A stretch of DNA of 64,000 nucleotides from Streptomyces sp. NL15-2K (lineage in GTDB: Bacteria > Actinomycetota > Actinomycetes > Streptomycetales > Streptomycetaceae), in assembly GCF_030551255.1 (NCBI RefSeq), contig NZ_CP130630.1, forward strand, positions 11,221,001 to 11,285,000, read 5' to 3'. The notes under the pieces are model-generated. The model searched no databases, was not told the origin of the DNA, and saw nothing but the letters and a program-made list of their open reading frames with translations. Every line of letters begins with the position of its first letter. Position 1 is the stretch's first letter. Shown in pieces: positions 36,500 through 44,306 of this stretch. The translations under genes were made by a program, and so were the position numbers.

Positions 36500-37543
36500 T
36501 CAGTCGATCAGCGGGTAATGGCAGGCCGTGTGCCGGCCGGAGGACGTCCGCGTGAGCCGGGGGCGCTCCAGGGCACAGCGTTCGCGGGCGTACGGGCAGC
36601 GGGTGCGGAACGCGCACCCCGTCGGCTTGTCCACCGGGTTGGGCACCTCGCCGGTGAGGACGATGCGTTCCCGGCGCGGTACATCCATTGCCGAGGTGCC
36701 GTCGTCGATGTCCGGGACCGCGGACAACAGCGCCTGGGTGTAGGGGTGGGCGGGGGCGCCGTACAGCGCTTCCGTCCCGGCGAGTTCGACGATCTCGCCG
36801 AGGTACATGACGGCGATCCGGTCCGACACGTGACGGACCACTCCGAGGTCGTGGGCGATGAAGACGTAGGTGAGCGCGAACTCCTCCTGGAGGTCGGCGA
36901 AGAGGTTCAGTACCTGGGCCTGGATCGACACGTCGAGGGCGGACACCGGTTCGTCGGCGACGATCAGCTTCGGGGAGGTGGCCAGGGCCCGGGCGATGCC
37001 GATGCGCTGGCGCTGCCCGCCGGAGAACTCGTGCGGATAGCGGTCCAGATGAGCCGCGGCCAGTCCCACGACGTCGAACAACTCGGCGACCCGGCGGCGG
37101 ACCGCGGCGGCGTCCCCGTAGCGGTGCACGAGCAGGGGCTCGGCCACGATGTCCCCGGCGCGGCGGCGGGGGCTGAGCGAGGCCTGCGGGTCCTGGAAGA
37201 CCAGCTGCATCCCCGGACGCACGGGTCGCAGCCGGCGTGCGGACAGCGTGGTGATGTCCTGCCCGTCGAACTCGACCCGGCCGCCGGTGAGCTCGGTGAG
37301 CCGGACCAGGCAGCGGCCGAGGGTGGACTTGCCGCAGCCCGACTCGCCGACGATGCCGAGCGTTTCCCCGCCGCGCACCTCCAGCGACACTCCGTCCACG
37401 GCGCGCAGCACCTTGCGGCGGCGGGACAGCGCCTGCGTGCGCAGGGCGTAGTGCTTGGTGACGTCCGTGGCGCGCAGCAGCACTTCGCCGCCCGGCCGGG
37501 CATCGCTGTCGTCGTCCACTGCCGCGATGTTCTGCGCCGTCAC
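36500..37543 (-). CDS. Dipeptide/oligopeptide ABC transporter ATP-binding protein (DppF/OppF type)
   Basis: This 347-residue ATPase has Walker [12 protein letters not shown], signature [15 protein letters not shown] and Walker [13 protein letters not shown]. The C-terminal oligo/dipeptide domain carries the Cys-rich [16 protein letters not shown] iron-sulfur-like motif. GTG 37543 overlaps the stop of the upstream ATPase gene. It is the last gene of the six-gene peptide operon and forms the ATPase heterodimer with the 37540-38586 product. It converges with the halogenase, leaving only 19 bases between stops. Confidence 0.95.
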   Translation of the reverse strand: MTAQNIAAVDDDSDARPGGEVLLRATDVTKHYALRTQALSRRRKVLRAVDGVSLEVRGGETLGIVGESGCGKSTLGRCLVRLTELTGGRVEFDGQDITTLSARRLRPVRPGMQLVFQDPQASLSPRRRAGDIVAEPLLVHRYGDAAAVRRRVAELFDVVGLAAAHLDRYPHEFSGGQRQRIGIARALATSPKLIVADEPVSALDVSIQAQVLNLFADLQEEFALTYVFIAHDLGVVRHVSDRIAVMYLGEIVELAGTEALYGAPAHPYTQALLSAVPDIDDGTSAMDVPRRERIVLTGEVPNPVDKPTGCAFRTRCPYARERCALERPRLTRTSSGRHTACHYPLID

Positions 37544-38586
37544 GGTGTCGTCTCCCTCGCCACGTCAGGTACGTCGGTCGCCGCCGCCCGTGCCGTGAGC
37601 CGCAGCGACCCGCGGTCGTCGGGCGGCAGCCAGCAGGCGTCGCGGTGCGCGGTGTCGCCGTTGCCCGCGGCCAGCGCGGGGCGCTCGGCGCACCGGTCGT
37701 GACGCAGCCGGCAGCGCGGCGCGAACGCGCATCCTTCCGGGAGGCCGCCCGGCGAGACGGGCACGCCCGCGATGGTGGGCAGTCGCCGCAGCCTGGGGCC
37801 GCCGACGCGGGGCACCGAGTCGAGCAGCCCCCAGGTGTACGGATGCCGCGGACCGTGGAACACCGCCCGGCGCGGGCCCTCCTCGGCCGCCCGGCCGCCG
37901 TACATGACCAGGACCCGGTCGGCGATCCGGGAGATCACCCCCATGTCGTGGGTGATGAGCACCACCGCCGATCCGCGCCCGTTGAGCTCGCGCATCAGGT
38001 CGAGGATCTGCGCCTGCACGGTCACGTCGAGCGCCGTGGTCGGTTCGTCGGCGATGAGCAGCGCGGGACCGCAGGACAGGGCCATCGCGATGACCACGCG
38101 CTGGCGCATGCCGCCGGAGAACTCGTGCGGATAGGCGTTCACCCTGGAGGCCGCGTCGGGGATGCCGACGTCGGAGAGCAACCGGACGGCGCGGGCGTGC
38201 GCCTCCTTGCGGGAGACCTGTTCGTGCGCCCGTATCTGCTCGGCGATCTGCCATCCGACGGTGTAGACGGGGGTCAGCGCGGTCATCGGGTCCTGGAAGA
38301 CCATGGCGATCTCCCGGCCCCGTGTCGCACGCATCTCCTTGTCGGGGAGGGCGAGCAAGTCGCGTCCACGGAAGAGGACTTCGCCCGACACGGTCACGTT
38401 CGGGCTGGTCAGCAGTCGCAGCACGGCCAGCATCGACACGCTCTTGCCCGAGCCCGACTCGCCCACGACACCCAGGACTTCACCCGGAGCGACCGTGAAG
38501 GAGAGACCGTCGACGGCCGTGACCGGGCCGCTGCGGGTGCGGAAGGAGACCCGCAGATCTCGTACGTCCAGCAAAGGCTCAGGCAT
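37540..38586 (-). CDS. Dipeptide/oligopeptide ABC transporter ATP-binding protein (DppD/OppD type)
   Basis: This 348-residue ATPase has Walker [13 protein letters not shown], signature [15 protein letters not shown] and Walker [13 protein letters not shown]. The C-terminal peptide-transporter extension has [14 protein letters not shown]. Its start overlaps the end of the permease gene by 8 bases. Partner of the adjacent DppF-type ATPase. Confidence 0.95.
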   Translation of the reverse strand: MPEPLLDVRDLRVSFRTRSGPVTAVDGLSFTVAPGEVLGVVGESGSGKSVSMLAVLRLLTSPNVTVSGEVLFRGRDLLALPDKEMRATRGREIAMVFQDPMTALTPVYTVGWQIAEQIRAHEQVSRKEAHARAVRLLSDVGIPDAASRVNAYPHEFSGGMRQRVVIAMALSCGPALLIADEPTTALDVTVQAQILDLMRELNGRGSAVVLITHDMGVISRIADRVLVMYGGRAAEEGPRRAVFHGPRHPYTWGLLDSVPRVGGPRLRRLPTIAGVPVSPGGLPEGCAFAPRCRLRHDRCAERPALAAGNGDTAHRDACWLPPDDRGSLRLTARAAATDVPDVARETTP

Positions 38587-39547
38587 GGCGGGCCCTCGGG
38601 TCGAGTCGCGCGTACAGGATGTCCACCAGTGCGTTGGCGAGGACCACGAAGAACGCCGCGTACAGGACGGTCCCCATGATCACGGGCAGGTCCAGGTTCT
38701 GCAGGGCGTCGTAGGTGAGCTTGCCGATGCCGGGCAGGCCGAAGACCACCTCGGTGAGCAGCGCGGCGCCGCCCACGAGCGCGCCGAAGTCCAGGCCGAA
38801 CAGCGACACGATCGGGATCAGCGAGCAGCGCAGGGCGTGGCGGATGAGGATCCGCCGCTCGGACAGTCCCTTGGCCCGCGCGGTGCGGACGTAGTCCTCG
38901 TTCAGCGTGGTGACGACCTCGCCGCGCAGCAGCCGGGCGTAGATCCCGGCGTACAGCAGCGCCAGGGTCAGCCAGGGGAAGAGCATGTGCAGCGCCCACT
39001 GGCCCGCGTCCTGGCCCAGGCCGACGTATCCCGGTGGCGGCACCCAGGAGAACACCGAGTCGTGCAACTGCTTCTGGGTGACGAGGTTGACGACCTCGCC
39101 GAGCCAGTAGGCCGGCAGCGAGACTCCGACCACGCCGACCAGCATGATCAGCGGGTCGGCGGCCTTGCCGCGCAGGGCCGCCGCGGCCGTGCCCATGAGG
39201 ATGCCGGCCGTCATCCAGATCAGCGCCGCGCCGATGACGAGGGACAAGGTGACCGGGGTGGCCTGGAGGATCTGCGGGATGACGCGGGAGCCCCGGTTGA
39301 CGAACGACTCCAGGTCCCGGTCGATGAGCAGGTGGCGCATCATCAGCAGATAGCGCACGGGCATCGGACGGTCGAGGCCGAAGGAGTGCCGCACCTGGGC
39401 GAGCGTGGCCGGATCGGCGTTGCGTCCCGCGATGCGTGCCGCGGGATCGACACCCGGGGTGGCGAAGAAGATCAGGAACACCAGCACGCTGATCGAGAAC
39501 ATCACCAGGAGGGCCGAGCCGAAGCGCTTGAGCGTGAAGGAGAGCAT
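38579..39547 (-). CDS. Peptide ABC transporter permease (DppB/OppB type)
   Basis: This 322-residue membrane protein has an N-terminal span (LLVMFSISVLVFLIFFATPG) and an extracytoplasmic loop before the five-span permease core. The EAA-like loop is DYVRTARAKGLSERRILIRH. ATG 39547 fits the usual DppB N-terminus; GTG 39556 overlaps the upstream stop and is an alternative with translational coupling. It forms the transmembrane channel with the DppC-type product. Confidence 0.93.
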   Translation of the reverse strand: MLSFTLKRFGSALLVMFSISVLVFLIFFATPGVDPAARIAGRNADPATLAQVRHSFGLDRPMPVRYLLMMRHLLIDRDLESFVNRGSRVIPQILQATPVTLSLVIGAALIWMTAGILMGTAAAALRGKAADPLIMLVGVVGVSLPAYWLGEVVNLVTQKQLHDSVFSWVPPPGYVGLGQDAGQWALHMLFPWLTLALLYAGIYARLLRGEVVTTLNEDYVRTARAKGLSERRILIRHALRCSLIPIVSLFGLDFGALVGGAALLTEVVFGLPGIGKLTYDALQNLDLPVIMGTVLYAAFFVVLANALVDILYARLDPRARHA

Positions 39548-39552
39548 GAGCG

Positions 39553-40578
39553 TCACACCCCTCCGCGCAGCCGGGCGCCCGGGTCGAGCGCGTCGCGCAC
39601 CCCGTCGCCCAGGACGTTGAGTGCCGCCGTGGTCAGCGCGATCAGCAGTCCCGGGGCGATCGTCACGGCGGGCCGCGTGTAGAGCAGCCCCAGGCCGTCC
39701 TCGATGATCGTGCCCCAGCTGGCGTCGGGCGGCTGGACGCCGACGGACAGGAAGGACAGCGCCGACTCGGTGAGCATGGCCAGCGCCGTCATCAGCGGGA
39801 CGAAGACGATCGCCGTGGGCAGCACGTTCGGCAGTACTTCCCGGCGCAGGATGCGGAAGGTCGGGGCGCCGGAGCCGACGGCCGCGTGGATGTACTCCTT
39901 GTTGCGCAGCACCAGTACCTGGCCGCGCAACGGCCGGGCGATGTACGGCACGTAGATCGCCGCGATGATCGCGACGGGCAGCCAGAGGCTTCCCGCGTCC
40001 ACGGTGAGCGGCCCCAGCCGCAGCCCGTTGGTGAGCAGGACGACCGACAGACAGATGGCCAGCAGATACACCGGGAACGCCCAGATCACGTCCAGGATCC
40101 GGGAGATGACGGCGTCCACGACACCGCCCGCGTAGCCGGCGACGACTCCGACGGCCGTACCGAGGACGCAGGTGAACAGGGCCGCCGTGACGCCGATGAA
40201 CAGACTCGTACGGCCGCCGTACAGCAGGCGTGCCATGACGTCGCGGCCCTGGTTGTCGGCGCCGAGGAAGTAGTGGGCGGTGTCCCAGGTGGGGCCGATG
40301 GGCGTGACCCCGAGGCCGAGGCCGGTGCTGCTGGGGGTGAGCACGGGCACGGTCTTGCCGTCGACGACCGTGGTGCCGGAGACATGGGACTGGAACGGGT
40401 CGGTGTGGGCGACGTGGTCCGCGTACAGCGGAGCGCACAGGGCCGCCAGCACGACGACGAGCAGGACGACGGCCGCGGCCACCGCCGACCTGTTGTGCGA
40501 CAGGTCGGCGGCGGCCGTCCGCCAGGGGCCCGGCGAGCGCCGGGCCTCAGCGGTCGACAGGGGTTCGGCGTGGCTCAT
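39553..40578 (-). CDS. Peptide ABC transporter permease (DppC/OppC type)
   Basis: This 341-residue permease has a DppC N-terminal segment (DLSHNRSAVAAAVVLLVVV) and a longer than usual periplasmic loop (about 60 residues, with DGKTVPVLTPSS). GADNQGRDVMARLLYGGR and the EAA loop KEYIHAAVGSGAPTFRILRR follow. ATG 40578 overlaps the binding-protein stop (ATGA). It pairs with the DppB-type permease. Confidence 0.93.
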   Translation of the reverse strand: MSHAEPLSTAEARRSPGPWRTAAADLSHNRSAVAAAVVLLVVVLAALCAPLYADHVAHTDPFQSHVSGTTVVDGKTVPVLTPSSTGLGLGVTPIGPTWDTAHYFLGADNQGRDVMARLLYGGRTSLFIGVTAALFTCVLGTAVGVVAGYAGGVVDAVISRILDVIWAFPVYLLAICLSVVLLTNGLRLGPLTVDAGSLWLPVAIIAAIYVPYIARPLRGQVLVLRNKEYIHAAVGSGAPTFRILRREVLPNVLPTAIVFVPLMTALAMLTESALSFLSVGVQPPDASWGTIIEDGLGLLYTRPAVTIAPGLLIALTTAALNVLGDGVRDALDPGARLRGGV

Positions 40579-42317
40579 TTGACCCACAGCTGCCCGACGA
40601 GCATGTAGAACTGCTTGCTGAACTGGTAGTTGCCGACCCGCTTCGACGTGAAGTCGATGAGTTTCGGGGTGATCAGCGGGACGACCGGGGACTGAGCCAT
40701 GATCTCCTGGTCGATGGCACCCCACTGCTGGTCGGCGCTCTGCTGGTCGGTCTGCCCGGTCTCCAGCGCGGTCTTCATCTTCGCGTCGATGCCCTTGTCG
40801 CAGAACCCGGCGATGTTGATGCTGGAGTCGCTGCCGGGATGGAACGAGGCGCAGGACAGCAGCACGTTGAGGAAGTCCGAGGCCGCCGGATAGTCCTGGT
40901 ACCAGGACGTCAGGGCCAGCTGCACCTTGTTCTTGGTGTTCTGGATGTAGGTGAACTGGATGTTCCCCGACAGCGGCTTGAGCTTCGCCTTGTAGCCGAG
41001 CTGGGTGAGCAGGCTCTGCAGGTACTGCCCGATCGACTTGTTGACGTCGTCGTCCTGGACGACGATGCCGACCTCCTGCCCCGCCGTACCGGACTGCTTC
41101 ACCAGCTCCTTGGCCTTGGCCAGATCCGCGGCCGACCAGGTCTTGCCGCCGTCCTTGGTGTAGTCGCACGAGTCGACGTGTCCGGGGAAGCCCGGCGGCA
41201 GGATCGTGCAGACGGGCGAGGCGAGGTTCGTACCGCCGTACAGCCGCACCACGGCGGCCCGGTCGACCGCCCAGTTGATCGCCTGGCGCGCCAGCTTGTT
41301 GTTGAACGGAGCCATGTTGACGTTCAGCGTCGCGTACCAGAACGCGGTCAGCGGGTTCACGTGCGCCTGGGAGGCGTACTTGGTGCCGATCTCGTTCAGG
41401 CGGTCGGCGGGCGGCGGGTCGAACATCCAGTCCGCCTGGCCGTTCTGGACCGCGGTGACCTCGGACTCGACGGTCTGGCCGAAGGTGTAGTCGATCACGT
41501 CGGGGTAGCCCTCGGGCTGCGCCGGACGCGACCACTCCTTGAAGTGCGGGTTGCGCACCAGCTTCAGCGCCCGGTTCGGGTCGTACGAGGCGGCCATGTA
41601 GGGGCCGGTCGTCGGCAGCGGCTTGGTGCCGGCGTCCTTCGCCGGCGAGTCCTTCGGTACGACGCTGGCGTGCGGGACGGCCAGCTTGTACGGGAACTCC
41701 GGGTCCGGGGCGGTGAGGTTGACGGTGACCGTGTTGGCCTTCGCGTCGCCGGTCACGCCTCCCTCGAGCGTGCAGGAGGCGGGCTTCTTCAGACAGGCGT
41801 CAGCTCCGACGATGCCGTTGTAGAAGGTGCCCGCGGTGGGGCTGGAGACCTTGAAGACGCGCTGGAAGGACGCCACCACGTCGTCCGTGGTCACCGGCTT
41901 GCCGTTGGAGAAGGAGATGCCCTTGCGGAGCGTGAACGTGTACGTCTTGCCGCCGCCCGTCACCTTCGGCATCGCCTCGGCCAGGTCCGGGACCACGGTG
42001 AACGACTGCTGGCCGCCGACCTTCTTGAACGAGAGCAGCCCGTCGTACATCGACTGGTACAACTGCCAGTACTGGAGCGTGTAGTTGACCTGCGGGTCGA
42101 GGCTGCCCGCGGCCGCGTGGGCGACGAGCTTCAGGGTGCCGCCCTTGTGCTCGGGCTGGAAGGCGGAGGAACCGGAGCCGGAGGAGGACGCGGTCGGGTC
42201 GGAGGAGGAGCCGTCGTCGGAGGACGAACAGGCGGCGGCGGTCAGGGCGAGGGCGACGGTGGCGGCGGCGAGCGCGCTCCGTCTCTTGCTTCGGGACATG
42301 CAAGACATGCGGGACAT
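40575..42317 (-). CDS. Peptide-binding lipoprotein, SBP_bac_5 family (DppA/OppA type)
   Basis: This 580-residue exported solute-binding lipoprotein has a signal sequence ending in LTAAAC with the lipidated Cys at about 30, then a long Ser/Gly/Asp-rich tether. Family 5 marks are GGTLKLVAHAAAGSLDPQ, TYTFTLRKGISFSNGKPVT and the long C-terminal lobe. ATG 42317 has GGGAG 8 bases upstream; ATGs at 42308 and 42299 are nested alternatives. It follows the proline iminopeptidase by 22 bases. Together they suggest import and hydrolysis of Pro-containing peptides. Confidence 0.95.
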   Translation of the reverse strand: MSRMSCMSRSKRRSALAAATVALALTAAACSSSDDGSSSDPTASSSGSGSSAFQPEHKGGTLKLVAHAAAGSLDPQVNYTLQYWQLYQSMYDGLLSFKKVGGQQSFTVVPDLAEAMPKVTGGGKTYTFTLRKGISFSNGKPVTTDDVVASFQRVFKVSSPTAGTFYNGIVGADACLKKPASCTLEGGVTGDAKANTVTVNLTAPDPEFPYKLAVPHASVVPKDSPAKDAGTKPLPTTGPYMAASYDPNRALKLVRNPHFKEWSRPAQPEGYPDVIDYTFGQTVESEVTAVQNGQADWMFDPPPADRLNEIGTKYASQAHVNPLTAFWYATLNVNMAPFNNKLARQAINWAVDRAAVVRLYGGTNLASPVCTILPPGFPGHVDSCDYTKDGGKTWSAADLAKAKELVKQSGTAGQEVGIVVQDDDVNKSIGQYLQSLLTQLGYKAKLKPLSGNIQFTYIQNTKNKVQLALTSWYQDYPAASDFLNVLLSCASFHPGSDSSINIAGFCDKGIDAKMKTALETGQTDQQSADQQWGAIDQEIMAQSPVVPLITPKLIDFTSKRVGNYQFSKQFYMLVGQLWVK

Positions 42318-42339
42318 CCAGGGAACTCCCGTCGGGGGA

Positions 42340-43236
42340 TCAGTCGGTGGAGTCGAGGAACGCGCCCACGACCCGGAGGTAGAGCTCCTCCTCCTCGACG
42401 TGCGGCATGTGGCTGGAGTGCTCGAAGAAGTGCCAGCGCACGTCGGGGATGTGGTCGGCGAAGGGCTTGACGGTCTCGGGAGTCGCCTCGTCGTACCGCC
42501 CGGACACCAGCAGGGTCGGCACGTCGATCAGGTGCAGCCGGTCGATGACCGACCAGTTCTTCAGGGTGCCGACGACATGGAACTCGTTCGGGCCGTTCAT
42601 CGTGTGGTACACGGTCGGATCGGCCTCGATGTTGTCCCAAGTGGCCTGGATCTCGGGTGGGTTGGGGACCAGGCGGCATACGTGGCGCTCGTTGAAGACC
42701 TGCTCGGCCGCCCGGTAGTCGGGGTGGTCGGTGGTCCCGGCCGCCTCATGGGCGAGCAGGGTCCGCTGGACCTCCGGTGGAAGCTCGGCACGCAACTCCT
42801 TCGCCGCCGCCAGCCACAGCTCCATGGAGGCGGGGGAGTCGGCGATGACCAGGCCGCGCAGCCCGGATGGGCGGCGTACGGCATGTTCGGCGGCGAGCAT
42901 GCCGCCCCAGGACTGGCCGAGGATGTGGTAGGCGTCGGCGATGCCCAGTGCCTTCAGGAGCGTGTCGAGTTCGTCGAGGAAGAGCTGGACGGTCCAGAAG
43001 TCGGCGCCCTTGCCGGGCAGATGGGTGGACAGTCCGGTGCCGAGTTGGTCGTAGTGCACCACGGCGCGACCCTGCCCTGCGATGCCCGCGATGCTCAGCG
43101 TGTAGTTGTGTCCGGCGCCGGGTCCGCCGTGCAGGACGACCAAGGGTGTCCTGCCCGGTTCGCCCGTGATCCGGTACCAGGTGGACCAGCCGTTGAAGTC
43201 GACGGTTCCGGTGTGGTTCGGTTCGGGGATCGCCAC
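42340..43236 (-). CDS. Proline iminopeptidase-family alpha/beta hydrolase
   Basis: This 298-residue S33-type serine peptidase releases N-terminal residues, often proline, from peptides. Marks are VVLHGGPGAGHNY (oxyanion region), the nucleophile elbow GQSWGGMLA, YDQLGTGLS, the Asp region VSGRYDEATPE and the His region EHSSHMPHVEE. GTG 43236 has GGGAGG 7 bases upstream; the longer frame into the control region is not used. It is the first gene of the peptide-transport operon and divergent from the GntR regulator. Confidence 0.93.
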   Translation of the reverse strand: MAIPEPNHTGTVDFNGWSTWYRITGEPGRTPLVVLHGGPGAGHNYTLSIAGIAGQGRAVVHYDQLGTGLSTHLPGKGADFWTVQLFLDELDTLLKALGIADAYHILGQSWGGMLAAEHAVRRPSGLRGLVIADSPASMELWLAAAKELRAELPPEVQRTLLAHEAAGTTDHPDYRAAEQVFNERHVCRLVPNPPEIQATWDNIEADPTVYHTMNGPNEFHVVGTLKNWSVIDRLHLIDVPTLLVSGRYDEATPETVKPFADHIPDVRWHFFEHSSHMPHVEEEELYLRVVGAFLDSTD

Positions 43237-43323
43237 GGGGAAGCCTCCCAGACCGGCCGGAATGAATGCCGACCTCTGTCGTAAACCAGTTGGGTGTGAC
43301 GGATGGATGAGATAGTGATTGGG

Positions 43324-43350
43324 CAAAAGGTCAGCGCACAAGACCTTTTG
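43324..43350. promoter_or_regulatory. GntR/FadR-type operator between regulator and peptide operon
   Basis: A perfect inverted repeat CAAAAGGTC-N9-GACCTTTTG spans 27 bases in the divergent region, 88 bases from the iminopeptidase start and 26 from the longest GntR start. Its position allows one bound GntR dimer to control both directions. The binding partner is inferred from adjacency. Confidence 0.6.
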
Positions 43351-43376
43351 GTGGGGCCGGGGCAAGACGTAACGGC

Positions 43377-44246
43377 GTGTTCACGTGGCCCCCGCTCGTT
43401 TACAAAAGAGGCGCTCGAAGGGGAGGACAGCTGACATCCGCACCTGAGTCACCCGAACCGGGGGACGAGTTCTCCCGCGTACTCGACCGTGTCCTGCTCG
43501 GCGGTACGCCGTCGTCGTCGCTGCGCCCGGTGCGCGTGGCCTCGGCGGTCGACGAGGTCTCCGACCGGCTGCTCACCGCGATCGCCGTCGGAGACTTCCT
43601 GCCGGGCGAACGGCTGCCGGTCGAACGCGAGCTGACCCGACTCCTGCGGGTGAGCCGCCCCACCGTCCGCGAGGCCGTCGGACGCCTGCAGACCCTGGGG
43701 GTCATCGAGATCCGTCGGGGCCGCAACGGGGGTGCCTTCGTACGCGACAGCTGGACCGAGTCCTCGGGGGCCGCGGTCCGCCGCACGCTGCTGCCCCGGT
43801 GGGAGGAGTTCGAGCAGCTCTTCGATCTGCGCGGGCTGGTGGAAGGCATGGTGGCCGCGACGGCCGCCCGACGCCGACGACCCGAGGACCTCGAACCCAT
43901 GCGTGAGGCCCTGGCCGCGCACCTGTCCGCAAGCACTCCCCGAGAGGAACAGGCCGCCGACAGCGCGTTCCACCGGAGCATCTGCGCGGCCACCCACAAT
44001 CCGCAGATCGCCCTGCTCAGCCGGGAGCTGCTGACCCGGATCAGCCTCGGCTTCCCGATCGAGCCGTGGGGCAAGGGCGAGCGGTCCCACTTCCACCGGG
44101 CCGGCGAAGGTCACACGGCCCTGTACGAGGCCATCGCGGCGGGCGAGCCCCAGCGAGCGGAGGAAATCGCCCGGGACCACTTCCTCATCAGCGCCGACAT
44201 GATCCGCGACGTACTGGCGCGTGTGCGGGCCGCGGAACCGTCCTGA
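43377..44246 (+). CDS. GntR-family transcriptional regulator (FadR subfamily)
   Basis: This roughly 289-residue regulator has an N-terminal winged helix containing LPVERELTRLLRVSRPTVREAVGRLQ and a C-terminal FCD-type all-helical ligand domain with metal-site residues (DLRGLVEGM, HRSICAATHNP, HTALYEAI). The start is unclear: GTG 43377 has no ribosome-binding site, whereas a CTG at 43431 has GGGAGG 4 bases before it and would give a 271-residue protein. It is divergent from the iminopeptidase-Dpp operon with a 27-bp palindrome between, so it probably represses that operon and itself in response to a peptide or amino-acid signal. Confidence 0.9.
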   Translation: MFTWPPLVYKRGARRGGQLTSAPESPEPGDEFSRVLDRVLLGGTPSSSLRPVRVASAVDEVSDRLLTAIAVGDFLPGERLPVERELTRLLRVSRPTVREAVGRLQTLGVIEIRRGRNGGAFVRDSWTESSGAAVRRTLLPRWEEFEQLFDLRGLVEGMVAATAARRRRPEDLEPMREALAAHLSASTPREEQAADSAFHRSICAATHNPQIALLSRELLTRISLGFPIEPWGKGERSHFHRAGEGHTALYEAIAAGEPQRAEEIARDHFLISADMIRDVLARVRAAEPS

Positions 44247-44255
44247 GGGATGGAA

Positions 44256-44289
44256 CAGCCGCCCGGCACCGACCAGTGCCGGGCGGCTG
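44256..44289. terminator. Bidirectional terminator hairpin
   Basis: A perfect 14-bp stem (44256-44269 with 44276-44289, core GCCGCCCGGCAC) closes a 6-base loop between the convergent GntR and BNR-repeat genes. No T-run follows, as is common in this GC range. Confidence 0.8.
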
Positions 44290-44306
44290 CGCCGTGAGCG
44301 ATCTGC

